Source of the DNA: Amphiura filiformis
Lineage: Eukaryota > Echinodermata > Ophiuroidea > Amphilepidida > Amphiuridae
DNA: 64,000 nt
NCBI RefSeq assembly: GCF_039555335.1
Contig: NC_092636.1
Location: forward strand, 59,771,991-59,835,990
Direction of reading: 5' to 3'
Shown here one piece after another: positions 1-15,400 of this stretch. Both the position numbers and the translations under genes were made by a program. The notes beneath the pieces are model-generated. The model saw only the letters and a program-made list of their open reading frames with translations. It was not told the origin of the DNA and ran no database searches. The first letter of the stretch is position 1. Each line of letters starts with the position of its first letter.

Positions 1-487
1 TACTAACTGGCAAGACCTGTTCCAGAGATTCTACTGCATTTGACAAAGAGTCTCCAGGACGTCGTTGACTATTGCCACAGGAGAAGGTGTTTGTTAAAGT
101 ACGGGTAGCTGCATCATAGCGTACAATGTCATGAGAATCTTGTACAAAACACCATATGCTACCACTTGTGTAGCAAAGCCCTCTCACATCATTACTAGCA
201 ACACCTTCCTCATCATGCTCATCTGTCAATACGGGGATCACTATGGGATCGAACAACCCATCGGACAGATTGAAGACGCGAAGATTATTTCCGCAACTGA
301 TCCAAATTTCGTTTCTGTCCTTTACTGGCGTGATACATTGGCATGGGGCTGGCTCGACGCTGATTGTTATCGTGTTGAGATGATTCCATTTCGAAATTGG
401 TTCATCTGTTAAGGTTTGACGCTTGAAGATAGCGACTTTGCCATCATTCATACCAACGAAGAGAATACCATACTTATGGCCAGGTAG
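1..487 (-). CDS. LRRK-A exon: WD40 part 3, runs off left edge
   Basis: At least 487 bp after acceptor atcag|, phase 0. It codes YGILFVGMNDGKVAIFK, matching the start of the last gene B exon (KYLFVGQENGTVSIFK), then CQCITPVKDRNEIWISCG and IWCFVQDSHDIVRYD, typical WD40-like blades of the LRRK C-terminus. The stop codon lies outside the window. Confidence 0.92.
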
Positions 488-3400
488 CTGATGTGGTATC
501 TGTATATATATAGCATGAACAAAACAATCATATAGTAGTTAAATAAACGGTTCCAAAAAAAAAGTAGGTCTCCTCTAAGACATTTTGGTATAATCCAAAA
601 AAAAACCCAAAAAACAAACAAAAACAAAAAACTACCGGTACTTGATCAAATCAATTTTCTTGTTTTAATGTTTGGAACATAGTAGACCGATTAGTTCTGC
701 ATCAAGTTTGCTGTTTTTTGTTGCTACTTTTAAAAATCTTCATTGAGAAATACAACCATTTTTGGCCAAAAAAGTTGCTGCATTTGTCTACAAAGATTTG
801 AACAACAATGATTTTTCTTCAACCAACATTCGGCCTTACCAATGCACTTCCATGTTTCTCCGTACACTTATGATAATATATTGAGGAAGGTTCAGACGAA
901 AGCCTTGTCTGGTTGAGAAGAACAAGTTTGCCTGCTACTAGGTTGTACGTCTTGATAATCAGTTCCTGGAAGAAACAGGCAAGTGGAATTCTAATTTAGC
1001 CATTTATCTAAAACAAAATCTACAGTGTACTTCTTAACATTAATATATTGATCTTATTTACATGAAATGAGTCAAGGAAGCCAATAATCGCATTTATATA
1101 TCCATAGATCTTCCAGTTCTTGAGTTATGACAATATATATTTATATCAACACGAACGTTTTGGGCGTTTCACCCGTCCCTTGAAAGATCATGCACATGGG
1201 GCGGAAATGTCACCTCTTATATCAAGCCTTAGGATCTCCTGTATAGAACACACACCATTTCTGTTGTGTGTCAGCTTTATTTATCTCAATATTTGAGTGA
1301 AAAAAAACCCGCTAGGTAGTGCTCCTCTCCGATCCACCTTGAACAAAGCGTAGCGTAAATGATAATATTGAGCTGCAGGCCATGACATTGATTCTTAATC
1401 TATGACGATGATGGTAACAGTGATGAGAATCGACGAAAGGTAAGTTCACAGAGAACATATCCACTTAATAACCCGTTGTCTCTCCTGGTGTATTGAAGTT
1501 AAGTTACTCCTCGCAATCATGTAATAGACTACACTTTGTATGGCCCTTCAAGTTTCAGGGCTCCGTTAAGAAGTATAAATGCGCTAGGGGTATAATTACT
1601 ATTAGATCTGTCAAAAACATATCCATCGCGTACATATCATATAGCATACTCAGCGTAAGACTCAGCCTACTCGATAATGTTATACAAGGGGTCTTTTTAT
1701 CTTTTCAGTTTCCGTAAGTCTTTTGTTCAGATACACAGCAAAAAATAAGGAGTAAAGTGCTACCGACTAAAGTATGTTGATTAAAAAATAGACCAATTAT
1801 TTACTCATCAACGAGTAAAAGACGATATTTGACACAACTCTTTAAAAGAAAAAAAAATGGTCAATGGAAAGAAGTAAAATATTTTAATCGCCACATTGTA
1901 TTTTACTCAAATCGCGTAGTAAATTCAACACGCGGAGTAAGTTTAATTCGACGACGTATTAAAATTCATGTCCATCATGGCGTATAAAAGCGGAGCCGGG
2001 ATGCGGGTGCAGTGTCTGCTGGTGGAATGGAGTTTGTCAGCAGTACAACCAATGTTTGAAGGTACTAATTTCATTACTATTATTCATAACTTTATGTCCA
2101 TATACCTGTTACACAATTTAGAAATCTTATTGTATGATTTGAACCGGATATAGACAGGTTTTTAAGTTAGTTAAGCTTATCAGTAATTGTCATCGGCTCA
2201 CCATGCTAGCTGTGTATTTGCGATCGTAACTAATGTACTAGTCTGAGCAACCTCGAAGTACATACGCTGATGTGGACCAGGCCCGGGGACCAGGGGCGTA
2301 GGGTAACTTGGGGCAAATTGGGACACAGGGTAATTTGGGACAGTGATTTCGGAAATACTTTTATACCTTAAAATAGTCACATTTTGCCCTTTTTTGCAAC
2401 AAAATAACTTTGATATAATGTCTATTTATATTTCAAACCGTTTAAAAGTACCATTCTTCATTAAACAGGAACTTCTGAGGGCCGTAAGCTTAACACATCA
2501 AAATAAGTATTCCATTTGTTTGTCATGTCTAAGCAGAGGTCACGACTTGTGGCTCAATATCTGAATCAATGGTCCGGATTAGTGTTTCTCAAATTAAAAA
2601 ATAACTTCTAAGCTACCCTTTCAATTAAATAAGACAAAATTGTACCTTTTTTCTTCGAAAATTATAAGAAAAGCTTTCTTTTAGAAATATGCCAAATTGG
2701 GGTAAAATGGGACGCCATTGATTTACTGTGTGCTAACTCAAACTGTCCCATTTTGCCCCAACAAAAAAGTCCCATAGTAAATCAATGGCGTCCCATTTTA
2801 CCCCAGCTGTCCCATTTTACCCCAGCCTCTGTTACAGAAAAATCTTGCAGTGGGGTAAAATGGGACGCCTTAAAGACACCTTAATAAAATAATGAAGCCG
2901 GAAGCCGACCGGCACCAATTTTTGTGAAACGTAAGTCTACTAGACTCTTGGCGATGTACATTTTGTTTTGTAGTGGTCACTTGTCGCAAGTTGCCGGGTA
3001 TTAGTATTATAGCCGAGTAAAATCTGGTGGGGCAAAATGGGACATTAGGTGGACCAATTTGCCCCACTTCCCCCTACATGTAGCAAGCGGATAGGGTGGA
3101 CAAAGTCCATGGGCCCCAAGCAAAAGCGAAAATGAAGTGGATAGGGATCAGGGCTGATAAAGGAGATGTTTAGAAGGCCTCACACTACTCCTTGTCCATA
3201 TGCCCCAAAGCTCTTGCTACGTCCCTGATCCTGATGTTGACTCGTGCCACATAACTTTTGTTGCAGTTATATGTAGTAGGAGAGTGAAACCATTGCAAAA
3301 TATCACTTGAAATTTTTTTCCATAGGCAGTTTTCTTTTTCAGTCCATTTATAATATTGATCTATATTTTACTTACAGATCAGATGTGACTTTGGGATTTT

Positions 3401-6400
3401 TGTGCTGCCCTACCTCTTTCCAGGAAAGGTATTGAAGAAAGATGCACGAACGTCAGTCAACAGGTATATTTCTATCAATAATGTTGCATTTAACTTGCCA
3501 ATTTCTTTGTGCATTTCAGAATACATGTAGTTCATTGAATGTGTAGTTCATGAAACCTCAAATGCCAAGGGGAAAACCTCCTATATAACCCCTTATCCTC
3601 ACCGACAGGTGTTGGCTATCGTGAACTTTGAATAATCAACCGCGAATCTTATAATTATCTTGTTTACCATTTCTGTAAATTCTTGTCTCCTAAAGTTTGT
3701 GTCCCCTTGAAAATAGCATTGCCCGCTATCACAGGAATAATAATATAATAATTATAAAGATATTTTAAATATTTGCAAAATCGCATGAAAGTAGAAATGC
3801 CAATGCAATGGGTGATTACAATGTAAATTACATGTAAATATGTCATATTTGCTTTAATATTTCAAGAATTTCAGCAAGAGTTTTCATTTTTGGTTATATA
3901 CCATCTGACCAATTATAGACAGTTTAAAAATAAGACATGCATAAATTTACTTATTTGTGTTTTAAACCTTCCATCTGCTTCATCACTTTCGAGTACCAAA
4001 CAAATTTTGATTTATGGTTGATACAATGAAAAGGTGGTGGATTTTCTATTTTAAGGCAGCTTTATTTCACTTGAATAGTCCCAATCCATGAAATTAATGT
4101 CCTTTATTACATTTTCTTTTTATTTTACATGTTTCAGGAAGGCACAGCTTTGGACTGGTTCCTCGCCAACTTTACTGGACGCACGCTGCCATTTATATAC
4201 TTGTGAAGCAAGTTGAATCCAGAACTGTGTTTTTATATAAATGGATAGGCAAGCTTTTTCAATGCGCAACAGTGATGAAAGTTGTAGAACTTGTGGACAA
4301 GATATACCAAATCCTTCACACACAATGACTTAGCATATCCAGTACAGGCTGATCACTGCTATTTGGCAGTTCCTGGACACTATATCAGCTACTAAAGAAC
4401 CTGGTAACATTAGACAATTCTTGAGTGTTAAAACATAATGAAGTGAAGACTTAATTTCTGTCCCATTTAAAACACTCAGCATCTATAACATTAATTTTCA
4501 AATGACTTTTTCACATCAAAAGTTTTGGGAGAGGTGGCAGGCTTCTATTCTATGTTTGCTCACATTGGGTAATGAGACAATAAACATGCTATATTGTGAT
4601 TTATTTGATACCTATTTTGAAAATAAAACCAGGAAAAATGCAGAATATTATATTTAATTTTGTATTCTTTTCATTCTAAATACTGCTTTGTTCCAGCTGC
4701 AGATGGAGCCTCAATACAACTCGAAAGTGTTTTTTGCTTAATATTTGTTGAGTAAAATACGTTTCATGTTGCTCAAAATGTTGAGTAACACTTTACTATT
4801 CATCATTTTGCAAATCTTTTCACTTAAGTTTTACTCAAATAATGAGTAATCGTTTTAATCAACACTTGCGTAAACCTTTACTCAAGGTTAAACGAGTAAA
4901 TGTTTCCTTGTTTCAGAGCAAAAAGGAGCTACTCAATATTGGGTAAAATTTAATCAACAAACGTTGAGCAAATATTACTCCATAGTCAATGAGTAAAATT
5001 TACTCTCATCTTTGAGTAAAAAAGGAGCTACTCAATATTGAGTAAATTTTACTCAACAAAAGTTGAGCAAATATTACTCCAAGTGAAAGAGTAAATTTTA
5101 CTCTCATCTTTGAGTAAAAAAGGGAGCTACTCAATATTGAGTAAAGTTTAATCAACATGTGCTGAGTAAACAATTAATCAACCGAAGCTGAGTAAAAATT
5201 ACTCAAAATTCGACTAGCTCCCTTTTTACTATCGTGATGAGTAATATTTTACTCAATATTGAGCTTTTATTTTTTGCTGTGTACGAAAACGCAAGGGATT
5301 CAGTAAGTTACTGTAATCTGACTTCATTGTTAACTCTGAAGTACCAATCAGCTTATTTCAATAGAGGTGATTGCTTATGTCAATAAAACCGGGAGAGAAA
5401 ACATTACGTTAACACCAGTGTTTTTAATGGTCTAGCGCCCTCTCGTCTTTACATTGGTAAATTGATCTACATTATTTTGACAAAATGCATGCCAATCCGA
5501 ATGACAAAGTCCACTTTTTTCTGTAAAAACGTTGCAAATAAGGTCCGCTTATGAGCCTGTCGAGCCCCAAAGCACTTGTGCATGGTCACAGTGTCGCCCT
5601 TCCATCAATGTCTATTTCTATTCCCTATTTTGCTTCCTCCTCCCCCCCCCCCCATGATCAGTCTCCCCACTCCCTCCCGGTCCATACTCTCTCCTCTCGA
5701 GTGCTTCTTTTTCTAGTCTTTCCGTCTCTCCCTCTCCTCTCTTTCTTCCTCACCCCTCCCACTCTCACTTGTTCAGTCTCAAGTATTTCCCTCCCTCCCT
5801 CCCTCCCTCTCCCTCTCCATCCCTTGCGAAATTTATCAGTATGATCCATGACTGAAAATAAGCTCTGCAAAAATAAGCATTTAAAATAAACCCGAGCCTT
5901 GCATAATAGACCCAACCAATTACCAGATTAGCTTGCCATTGGTACGAATGAATAGAATACATTATCTTTGCTCCAATGCAATTCTTTTGTATTGCATTTC
6001 AATATAAAACATGATTCCCAAATCACCACTTGTACGCGCCTCATTGGGAGGTATTTGACCATTTTAGACGCTCGTTTCATCGCCAATATGAAAGACTTTT
6101 GCTTATAACTTGGCAAATGGTTAGTATATATTTCAATGCATGACTATTTTTAAGAGCCACTTACGTCTAGGCGTAAGTGCATATACACCAAACACAAGTC
6201 AATTGAAGCCGTACAATTTACCGCGAATTTAGGACCGTAAAATTTAGACTCTTCTTTTGTCTAGATTAGCACCCAACCGCACATCTCAAGGTTTTATGTA
6301 AAAAATCAATATAACTTACCAAAACGAAAACTGAAATTCACGAGCTTCAAATTTTCAGTAACTAACAAAAGGCTAGAATAAAAGATTGGTTACACCTGGG

Positions 6401-9400
6401 AGACTACCACTTCAGAATAACAATGACTTACAAAAACTTTTACAGATACGGAAACAGAAACTGAAAAGATAAAACGACGGAAGATGTACAATGGGCACGA
6501 ATTAGTCGAAAGACCTATAGTATCATCTACATACCGCCGTCCCAACGACGTGTGTCCTTTCAAATGCGAATGCGCATAGTACATGTCCAATTTCTTCTTG
6601 GTCTGCAATCTTGATAACTTTGCCGTTTATGTCTCCTGTAGCCACATCACGTTCTATAACCTGGCCATCGTGGTTCCAGATATACACCAAGTACTTGTCA
6701 TCCGTATCATTCTATTGGAGTGGAGTGACATCATAATGAAAATAGAATATTATGTCAATAATAAAAACGTAGTGATTGATTCACTTAAAACTAGCAAAGA
6801 ACCAATGCCATCCAAGAAAGACAAATGAAATGGATTGGCCACACACTTAGCCTCCCTAAGGATGATCCACTTAATATAATGCTTCATATCAACCAACAAA
6901 GGACCAGCGCATAAGAGGGCAGCAAAGCCCAAGAGTACGAAGAGAAACCTATGTTGGACGACGCCCTACTTTTACGAAACCAGAAAGACGGTCCAAGATA
7001 TAAGTTAATTGAGAAAGGTCGCGTCCTACTGCTTCATAGCGGACCGATATAAAGAGAATAATAAGAATAGTATCAAATAAAGAATATAATGCAAGAATAA
7101 AGGACTGTGAATTGGTACCTGAAAAGATGAATATAGTAAAATAATATGGGAATGCTATTAGGTGAATCTTGTATAATCTCAATGGTAGAATCAACAAAGT
7201 AAAAGTAATGTAGACGTACCTGATCATCACAGTTTGTGTACAAAACCGCAGTTGGGTCGCTCTGCAGCGCAAGACCTCTTCGAAGACATGTGGAACTGAG
7301 GTCTTGCAAGGTATCTAGCACCGCTTTCTCACTCGGTCTATCATCAGGATTCACTCTCCAGCAGTCCTTCATTAAGCTTTCCATATTAGGCAACTGCGGT
7401 CGCATGGAGTAGTTGAAATACTTAAAATCCGGTCTGGAACCTGCTGTGACTTGCGATACAGTATTGAGATACGATGTGTGTAGAAATGGTGTTGTGCCAC
7501 TTATCAAGTGATATAGGACCATGGCGTACGAAAACCAATCGACCTGGGTGAGTTGGGAAGTGGTGAAAAATCATGAAAATAAAAGAAAGAAGACAGTGTG
7601 TTTAAGTTAAAGTAGTATGATAACGGGTTTTCTGGTGTTTATATTTAAATAAAATATTTGATGTACTAGCGAAGACGTTTTTTGGCCTAGATGGGAGCAG
7701 AGTTAAATGTGCGACATAATATTTAGAAATAGATACGGTACCTTTTCGTCAAAAGCGAGGCCTTTAATGATCTCCGGTGCACAAAACTCATTTCGGCCAA
7801 CGTCTCCACGAACTCCTGCTACATCCATTTCATGCGATATTCCATAATCAGCCAACTTGATATTGATTGGAGACCGAATTTCAGTGGAGAACAGCAACAC
7901 ATTGTTGGTCTTGATATCTGCGTGAATAACACCTACACTATGGAGATAGCTTATCACCGAAGCTAATTGGTATGCAATCTTGAATGATAACTTTCGCGGG
8001 AGAACGGATTCATGGACAACCTCGCCTACAACAAATTCTCGAATTCGTTGCTTGTATACGTCATTTATATAAGATGCCAAATCTCCAGAAGGAGCAAGCT
8101 CCATAGCGAATGCAAGTCGCTGAACCGATACCCCAACCAACTCAAGAACGCACGGGTGGCTGAGTTTGGCCATCATGCGTACTTCATACCGTAGTCTTGG
8201 AAAGGCACCCATAATCGAATGCAAGGCCGTTTGAATTCCTGAACCGGATTGCGACGAAGTCGAAGATGTTGGAGAAGGCACGCTGCCTGCTTCATCTCCA
8301 ATCAATAAGTCAGAGGAAGATGTTGACGACGGTGAGGATGACGAGGACTGACTTTGCGGTTGATGTTGTAACCATCTGCGGAGCAGGGTTTTCACGGCAA
8401 CATGTTGCCCACCATACTGCGCGGTGTAAACTTCACCAAAACTACCTTTGCCGATTCTGACCGGATCCAATATCAGCTCTTCGTCGTTCAGGTGCTCTAC
8501 GGTAAGATCTGCCAAGAACAAATCAGGAGCAATCGCTGCCGTTGGAACAGTATCACTTGGATGCTTCGGGCAGACAACGAATTTCCGACCTTTAATGGAC
8601 GTTGCCCTGATCAACTCTTCCAAGGTGAAAAGGTGGTACTTTGTGTCTTCGGGGATCTGTTGACGACTTTCTTCGGAAGTGTTAGTTTGGAAATTCTGAA
8701 CGCAGATTGGACATGGGATGTATCGTATAACGCGTGGCCTACCGTCCAGTCTATTTTTGGTTAGACCTGCAGAAAACAACCACAACAAACTAACGTCATT
8801 TTTTGAGTCCGTTATACTACTGGCGAATTTAATACTTTCATGATTATTGGATTACAAAATAGGAATTAGTGCAATGAAAATTATTAATCTCATTTTATAT
8901 CCATTATTGCTTATGGAGCAATAATCGATATAAAATGTGATTAACAATGAGATTGACACCTGAGTTTATCCGATTCAACTGCGCTGAAGTTAAAGCTTCG
9001 TGGTTGATGTAAAAGTCAAGGATTTAAATCTTTTCAACATTGATAATTATTAAACATAAGCATCGCATGGGCTGCAACTAGGCGTGTTTGGTAAACTAAG
9101 AACACCGCTGTTTTAGATGTATTATAAGTTGCACAACATTCGGTCATTTATCATGAGCGGACAGAGGAATTATGACGATGTAAATATCAGTATCGTTATC
9201 GTATTATCGCAAAATGTTTAAATAAATTACTACTAATGTTGTTTCTGCAGTTTGCGAGCAAAATCTAACGTCTCATTTACCTGGATACCATTCTTTCATC
9301 AACTTTTCAATGTGGTCGACGATAAATCCCAATGGAGAAAACAAGTTGTCCTTGCTCAGTAAAGTGATACGCAAACTGGGATCATTGAAAATCTGCATAG

Positions 9401-12400
9401 GCTCGATCTTAATTTCACCATCGTCATGGCGGATGAATAGTCCTTCTTGACTAACGCAAGGCAGAATGTGTTCTAGTTGAATCCTGGAAAGAAAAAAAAA
9501 CCCAGTATTATAAAGGGACAATATGATTTTGTCAACATCGTAACCTACCTTCTAGTATGTTATTGTAACATATTGTCGTGGTAGCAGGGTTTAAAGGCCT
9601 GAAGTGTTTATTTGCGAAGTCGATACTATTCTGTCAAGTCTAGTAAACACACAATAAGAGTGGATGGGGAACAACCTAAGTCCAACTGACTGGGGATGGA
9701 GATCACAAGATGGAATTCTTGTTCAAGTAGAAACAGAACTCGCTGTTGCACCAGACACATTGCTCAACATGGTATCATGTAGATGCAAACAATATGCAAC
9801 AACATGACATGCAGCTGCAAGAAACTTGAGACTCTTCTGTACATTTATGTGCAGCAAAGGCTGTGGTCAGTCTTGCAGCAACACAGCACCTGTACCAGTT
9901 GGGGACAATGAGGAGGAGACCCAACCAACATTGCAGAACATTAATGCAGAAGACACAGTGCAAGTTGATTAAGTATACCATTTGATTGCATTACATCACG
10001 TGGATACCGATGTGAACATTGGCTTAAGTAATCTTGGCATGTCATGTTGTTACGGCCATCTTGTTGGAGGCAAATAGAAAATAATGGTAACTATTGTATT
10101 GTACACATGGTAAAAGCACTGAATCAATATTGTAAAATAATGATGGTAATAATATAGTGAATTTGGATGATGTGCATTATAAGTCTGCTTACAAATCATG
10201 AGTTTTGAACTTTCTCCAATGCCAATTAACACATCTTAAACACTTCTTAGGCGGTCATTTTGGACGCCATCTTGTATTTTGGCTTTATATCTAGGTATTG
10301 AAATCCTTCGAGTACATTTTGAATATATCCATTGTACCTCAAACCTATGTGAGATATTTTGTATATGTATTTAACAAGTCTGGTTGAAAACTAATTTTAC
10401 TTACTAAAATGGCTGCCATTTTGGCCGCCATATTGGAATTTGGCTACTTAGGATCATTGAAACCTCTTGCAAATGTTTTTAAAACATTCCTTGTACCTCA
10501 AAATATATATTTAGATGCTTTGTTTGTGATTTTAACATGTCTGGGTGCAAAGTTATGATAAAAACTGAAAATGGCGGCCACTTTGGACGTCATCTTGGAT
10601 TTTGGCTACTTAGGATCATTGAAACCTCTTGCAAATGTTTTTAAAACATTCCTTGTACCTCAAAACATATATATTGATGCTTTGTTTGTGATTTTAACAT
10701 GTCTGGGGGCAAAATTATGATAAAAACTGAAAATGGCGGCCATTTTGGACGCCATCTTGGATTTTGAAGGAAGCACAAGGGGGATTCTCGGGGACTTTTG
10801 AAATTTGATTCTATACATATTCCTGGACCTATCCTGAAAAAATCAGCTTGTTATGAGAAATGTTAACCTTTTTATGATATATGAGCTAATACTATAATTG
10901 GCCTACAAGTATTTTGGCTTGAATCAATGCTTATTGTAGACTGAGAGCGAATGCGATTTGACTTCGCTCATGTTCAGAGCCCAGATGCATCATCAATAAA
11001 GTTGTTTTCATAAAATCATGACCTACACTCTCTGAGATGTGCTCGGCCAAGAAAAGTGAGAGAAACGATTTTCGTCAAGAAAGAGACCAGCCCACCCTTA
11101 ATAGGGACGGGGGCCGAGAACTTTCCAAAATCTATGACACTTTGCTTCTAGAAACACCTGACACAAGGTCAAAAAAGGACATTGTCAACAGGAAGTAAAT
11201 GTTATACATCAGTCATTCACCAGTATCACACCGCTGATGACGGAGTATGGTTACTCTGAAATTATTCGGACAAAAACGTGAGTGTTGTTGACTAGTTTTA
11301 AACTTTTCTTTGATGTCTACTACCAACACGTATAAATCTCTACACTCTCGTTATGTCTTAGGGTTTGGATTAGAATTAAGGTTAGCATATAGTTGGGGTG
11401 GCGAACACTACAATGCTCAAGATGAAACGGGTTGCGTGATAAATTCAATCATTTACCTGAATTGATTCAAATCATGCTGTTTAATAGAGACCAGCAGTCG
11501 TGCCACAAGACGACTCCAGAAACCTGGTGGTGTGTAAGCCATCTGGTACCACCTCATCAGTTTGTTTTTGTATGGGTTTTCTCCAATAGTCTCAATCCAA
11601 GGGCGTCCATAAGGAAGGGCAGACGGTATAATGTACTTACGAGGTTCAATTACGGATTCTGGGCTAGTAAAAATAAACAAAGTGTTACGTATGTTACTGT
11701 TTCGATGGTATTGTAAGAAAGACAAACTCTCGAAAGATTTTGTACACCATCACACCAAACTACAATGCAACTGATCAATAAGAAAGACAAAGATACAAAC
11801 ATATTCCAATAGCAATAAATACAGTGACTATGGTGAAAAAGTTATACTTTATATTATAATACACACTATATTAAGAAATTGTTTAAACGTTGTCGTGAGT
11901 CTCAGGTTTAAAGACGACAACGAATGCCTAAAATTGAACGCCATGTCGATCCTGGTTTCAGCTATACTTACTCACCAAGATTTGATTGTGGACAACACAA
12001 TTTCAAATCTAGCCAGTAGCTGTAAATACTCCTTGAAATTGTGTTCTCCAAATCCGGATGCTAGGGAGAGTCGTCTGAGTTGTGATTCTGTGACAATTCC
12101 CTGGTGTTCGTTGATATCGTTGTTCTTGAGTCGGACTACTTTTACCAATGTGTTTGATAACCAAACAGGGTCCAGGAAATAGAGTCTTGTAAGCTTATAC
12201 GAATAGTCTTGTATATGGATCAAAGTTCCGCAATGTTGAAGGTATTCCACGACTAACAAATAAAAAGCAAAAAGTCTTTAATTTTATTTTAGTTCCCCAA
12301 ATGCAACTATTGATAGAACTAAAGAAATGTTTGTCTGTATTCAAGTATCAAGATTGTAATTTGGGATTACCTTCTTCAACGTCTTTCGTAGTCTCAATGA

Positions 12401-15400
12401 AATTCCCTGGCATTTGTTCAATAGTGGCTGCCAGTTCGGCTTCAGTTAGGAATGGTTTGGTGTTTACTACTACACCGTCTTGTAAGATGCTTCTTTGGCG
12501 CTCCCTGAGTCTCACATACGACAGCTGCTCTTTCAGGTCTACGAACGATCTCGGGACCTGGAAAATGTTTTCAAATTATCAATGCTAACAATAAGTATCG
12601 AACCTTTGCTATAATCATCTTACGTCAGGGGGAGTGGGAGTCATAAGAGGGAATCCGATTTGTTTTGGACGTCTTTGACATGTGAGGGGTGAATTTTTTT
12701 TTAAAACGTGAACTATGCAGGGAATGTTAAGTTTTAAATGGAGAAAAAGGGGGTAAACAAGGGACCCAGCAAACACAAAACGTTTTCGACATAATTCGCA
12801 AAAGGTTATTAAAGGTTGTCAGAAAACGTTTAAATGTCGGGTTATATTAAGGGTATATTAAGAGTATAAAACGTTTTCATAACCTTAAAAAACATTTTTT
12901 GATTATCTACTGCTCAGCAAACAAAAATGTTTTACAGAAAACATTTAAATGTCGGGTTATATAAAGGGTATAAAAACGTTTTAATAACATTCCAAAAACA
13001 TTCTTGAAAACTTGATACAAAACATTCTCAACAGAATGTTACTTTGGGGTTAAAAAAATATTTTGCGAAAAATGTTTTTGGAATGTTATTAAAAACGTTT
13101 TTATACCCTTTATATAACCCAACATTTAAATGTTATTAAAAGGTTTTAAAAAACATTTTAAGAACATTTCTGTGTTTGCTGGGTTCAAATATTTTAACAT
13201 AATGATATTTAAGTGTGGACACAATATTTGGCAAAAATGTTTGCAAAAATAGTTTACAATAACATTTTTTGAAAACATTTAAAAATATTGTTGTAGTGTG
13301 TTTTCATACAAAACGTTTTAAAGCGTTATCATGACCTTTACATAACCCGACATTTTAATGTTATTAAAACGTTTTTACCTAAACCAAAAGCCAAAATATA
13401 ACTTATTTAAAATGTTCTTAAAATGTTCTTGTGTTTGCTGGGGAGGAATTCAAAAATTGTGAGCAGACGCGAAGGGGAACGCGAAGTTGTCGATTTTTTG
13501 GGGGGTTTTGGCCAAAACTCCCACTCCCTGGCGTAAATATTGAATAGTACCTTACATTATTGACTTCACCTTAAGCTCATCTTTATATCATTATATCGAC
13601 GATCTATTGGTAATGCCTTTAAATACTCCTCAGAAATATATTTGAATGACAAGAGCCTGATACTAAGCAACAACATCATCATTAACTCAGATAGAAACAT
13701 CTTATTATTTTTGTATTCAGTTCATAGGAAGACTCACATAGCAAGACGCAACTTAAAAATCACAACTTGCCAAGTGAACAAGCATATTTACCTCTCTGCC
13801 CAACATAAGATACCTACGGTGACCCTTCGTATATGTCATAGTAGTTGCATGATTATATATCAATCGCTTCAGATCCATAATTCCCTCTGAACTCGCTGGC
13901 CTGGCGTCAACTTCAACAAACGTGAAATCGGTGTCTTGAAACTTGCGCGCGAAAGCTGCAATAGATTCTGTTACGATTTGTTGTCTGTTGTGTTTGTATC
14001 TGTCGATATGGGTTCCTACTGCTATGATTGGACTTAAAGGTGCCCTTGCCTGAATGAAATAAAATGCACGTGTGTGTCAAAGGAAATCATCTCACAAGAA
14101 TTCATCATGTTCATACAATGCTAAAAATTCACATACATGTAAAATGAACTGAATAATGCACACCCGCGTTCCGGTTACTCACGTAATTATTGAAGCGACA
14201 TGTTGCAGTAGATTCATAATACGGATTCCTTTACTTTAAGCAGCCAATTATCAAGAAGTTTAAACTAATCTAGAAAGCAATTTATTTGGTTACCGCCCAG
14301 TTACATTCATTTGTTAAGCTTACCTTGATGTTCAAAACATGGGATTCAAGTTTTTTCATGCTTTCATCGTCACGCTTGGTCATATCCCAAACCAGTAAGT
14401 AGATAGAGTGTGGCGTCAAGAAAGCTTGATGAATGACAAGAAAATCATCACTGCCCTTCAAATCCCAGATTGTGAACTGAATATCCTTTTGTTTGATTTA
14501 GAAATAAAATAGATTTCAGTGAAGTCATGATCTGAATGTATATACAAATTGACCACCTATCGTCATGATTTCTGTATACAGACGAATAACAGATTACTAT
14601 AGACCGTTCTTATATATTCCGTGAAGTCTTGTACTGCTAACATCGCCCTCTATAGTTAATATAATACAAAGGGACAAGCTATAGTTACTCTGGATTCGTC
14701 AATATGAGGAAATCACAACAATATGTTACGTTATGCTATGGGTTCACAACCTTCTTTGGAACGCGACTACATTAATTTCCTTAATGTTCAACCGCTCGCG
14801 ACCTGATGTAAAATTTGTTTCACATGCCCTTTTTATTTATTTTATTTATTTATTTATTTTAAGCTTTTCCCTGGGTAGTCTCGCAGCCTCAATTGTTGAG
14901 CTGGCACAACACCTATACGAACCTGGTTTCCCCATCTTTTATTCTTTGAAGGCGAATGAAAGACTCTCGAGTTTAGCGGTTTTGGGGATTTTATAGCTCT
15001 ACATGACGTTCAACGGAAGAGAATATGCCCCGCTAACACCACAACGTTGTAAAACTACAACTTATCGACGTTGTGACAAGGTTATATGACGTTGTGTTTT
15101 ACGTTGTAGGCCCTACAGCTTCAGTCCTAGAGCTACTCAGTATGTCAAGACAATAAAACAACTACACATATCAAGGAAAGTTACAGGCCCCTTGAAAACA
15201 AAGAACGGAGTGCTGACTTACAACATTATTTTCTGCAAATGCATGTACTAGACTACTTTTGATTACCACATTCCTGTCAAAGTTCAGAGAGGTTTTTGAG
15301 ATAACGTTTACTCCCAAATCTGATTGTGGCCACTCGCTGCCTGTCAAGCTGCACAGTAACTCAGTTTTGCCAGTTTGCTGCAAAAGAAGGTAAACATGTA

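Larger units (their letters stand above)
966..6534. other. Intron of LRRK-A between WD40 exons, element-rich
   Basis: A long intron with no host exon seen. It holds agtaaa-type repeat pieces (about 1733-1960 and 4728-5282), an inverted-repeat element (2299-3076) and a pyrimidine-rich tract (5640-5825). The rest is unassigned AT-rich sequence. Confidence 0.6.

Noticed and set aside
131-412. Plus-strand frame of 93 residues
   Set aside because: Antisense shadow of the last visible WD40 exon of gene A.
5551-5962. Frames on both strands over a C/T-rich tract
   Set aside because: Low-complexity composition; the frames shadow each other.
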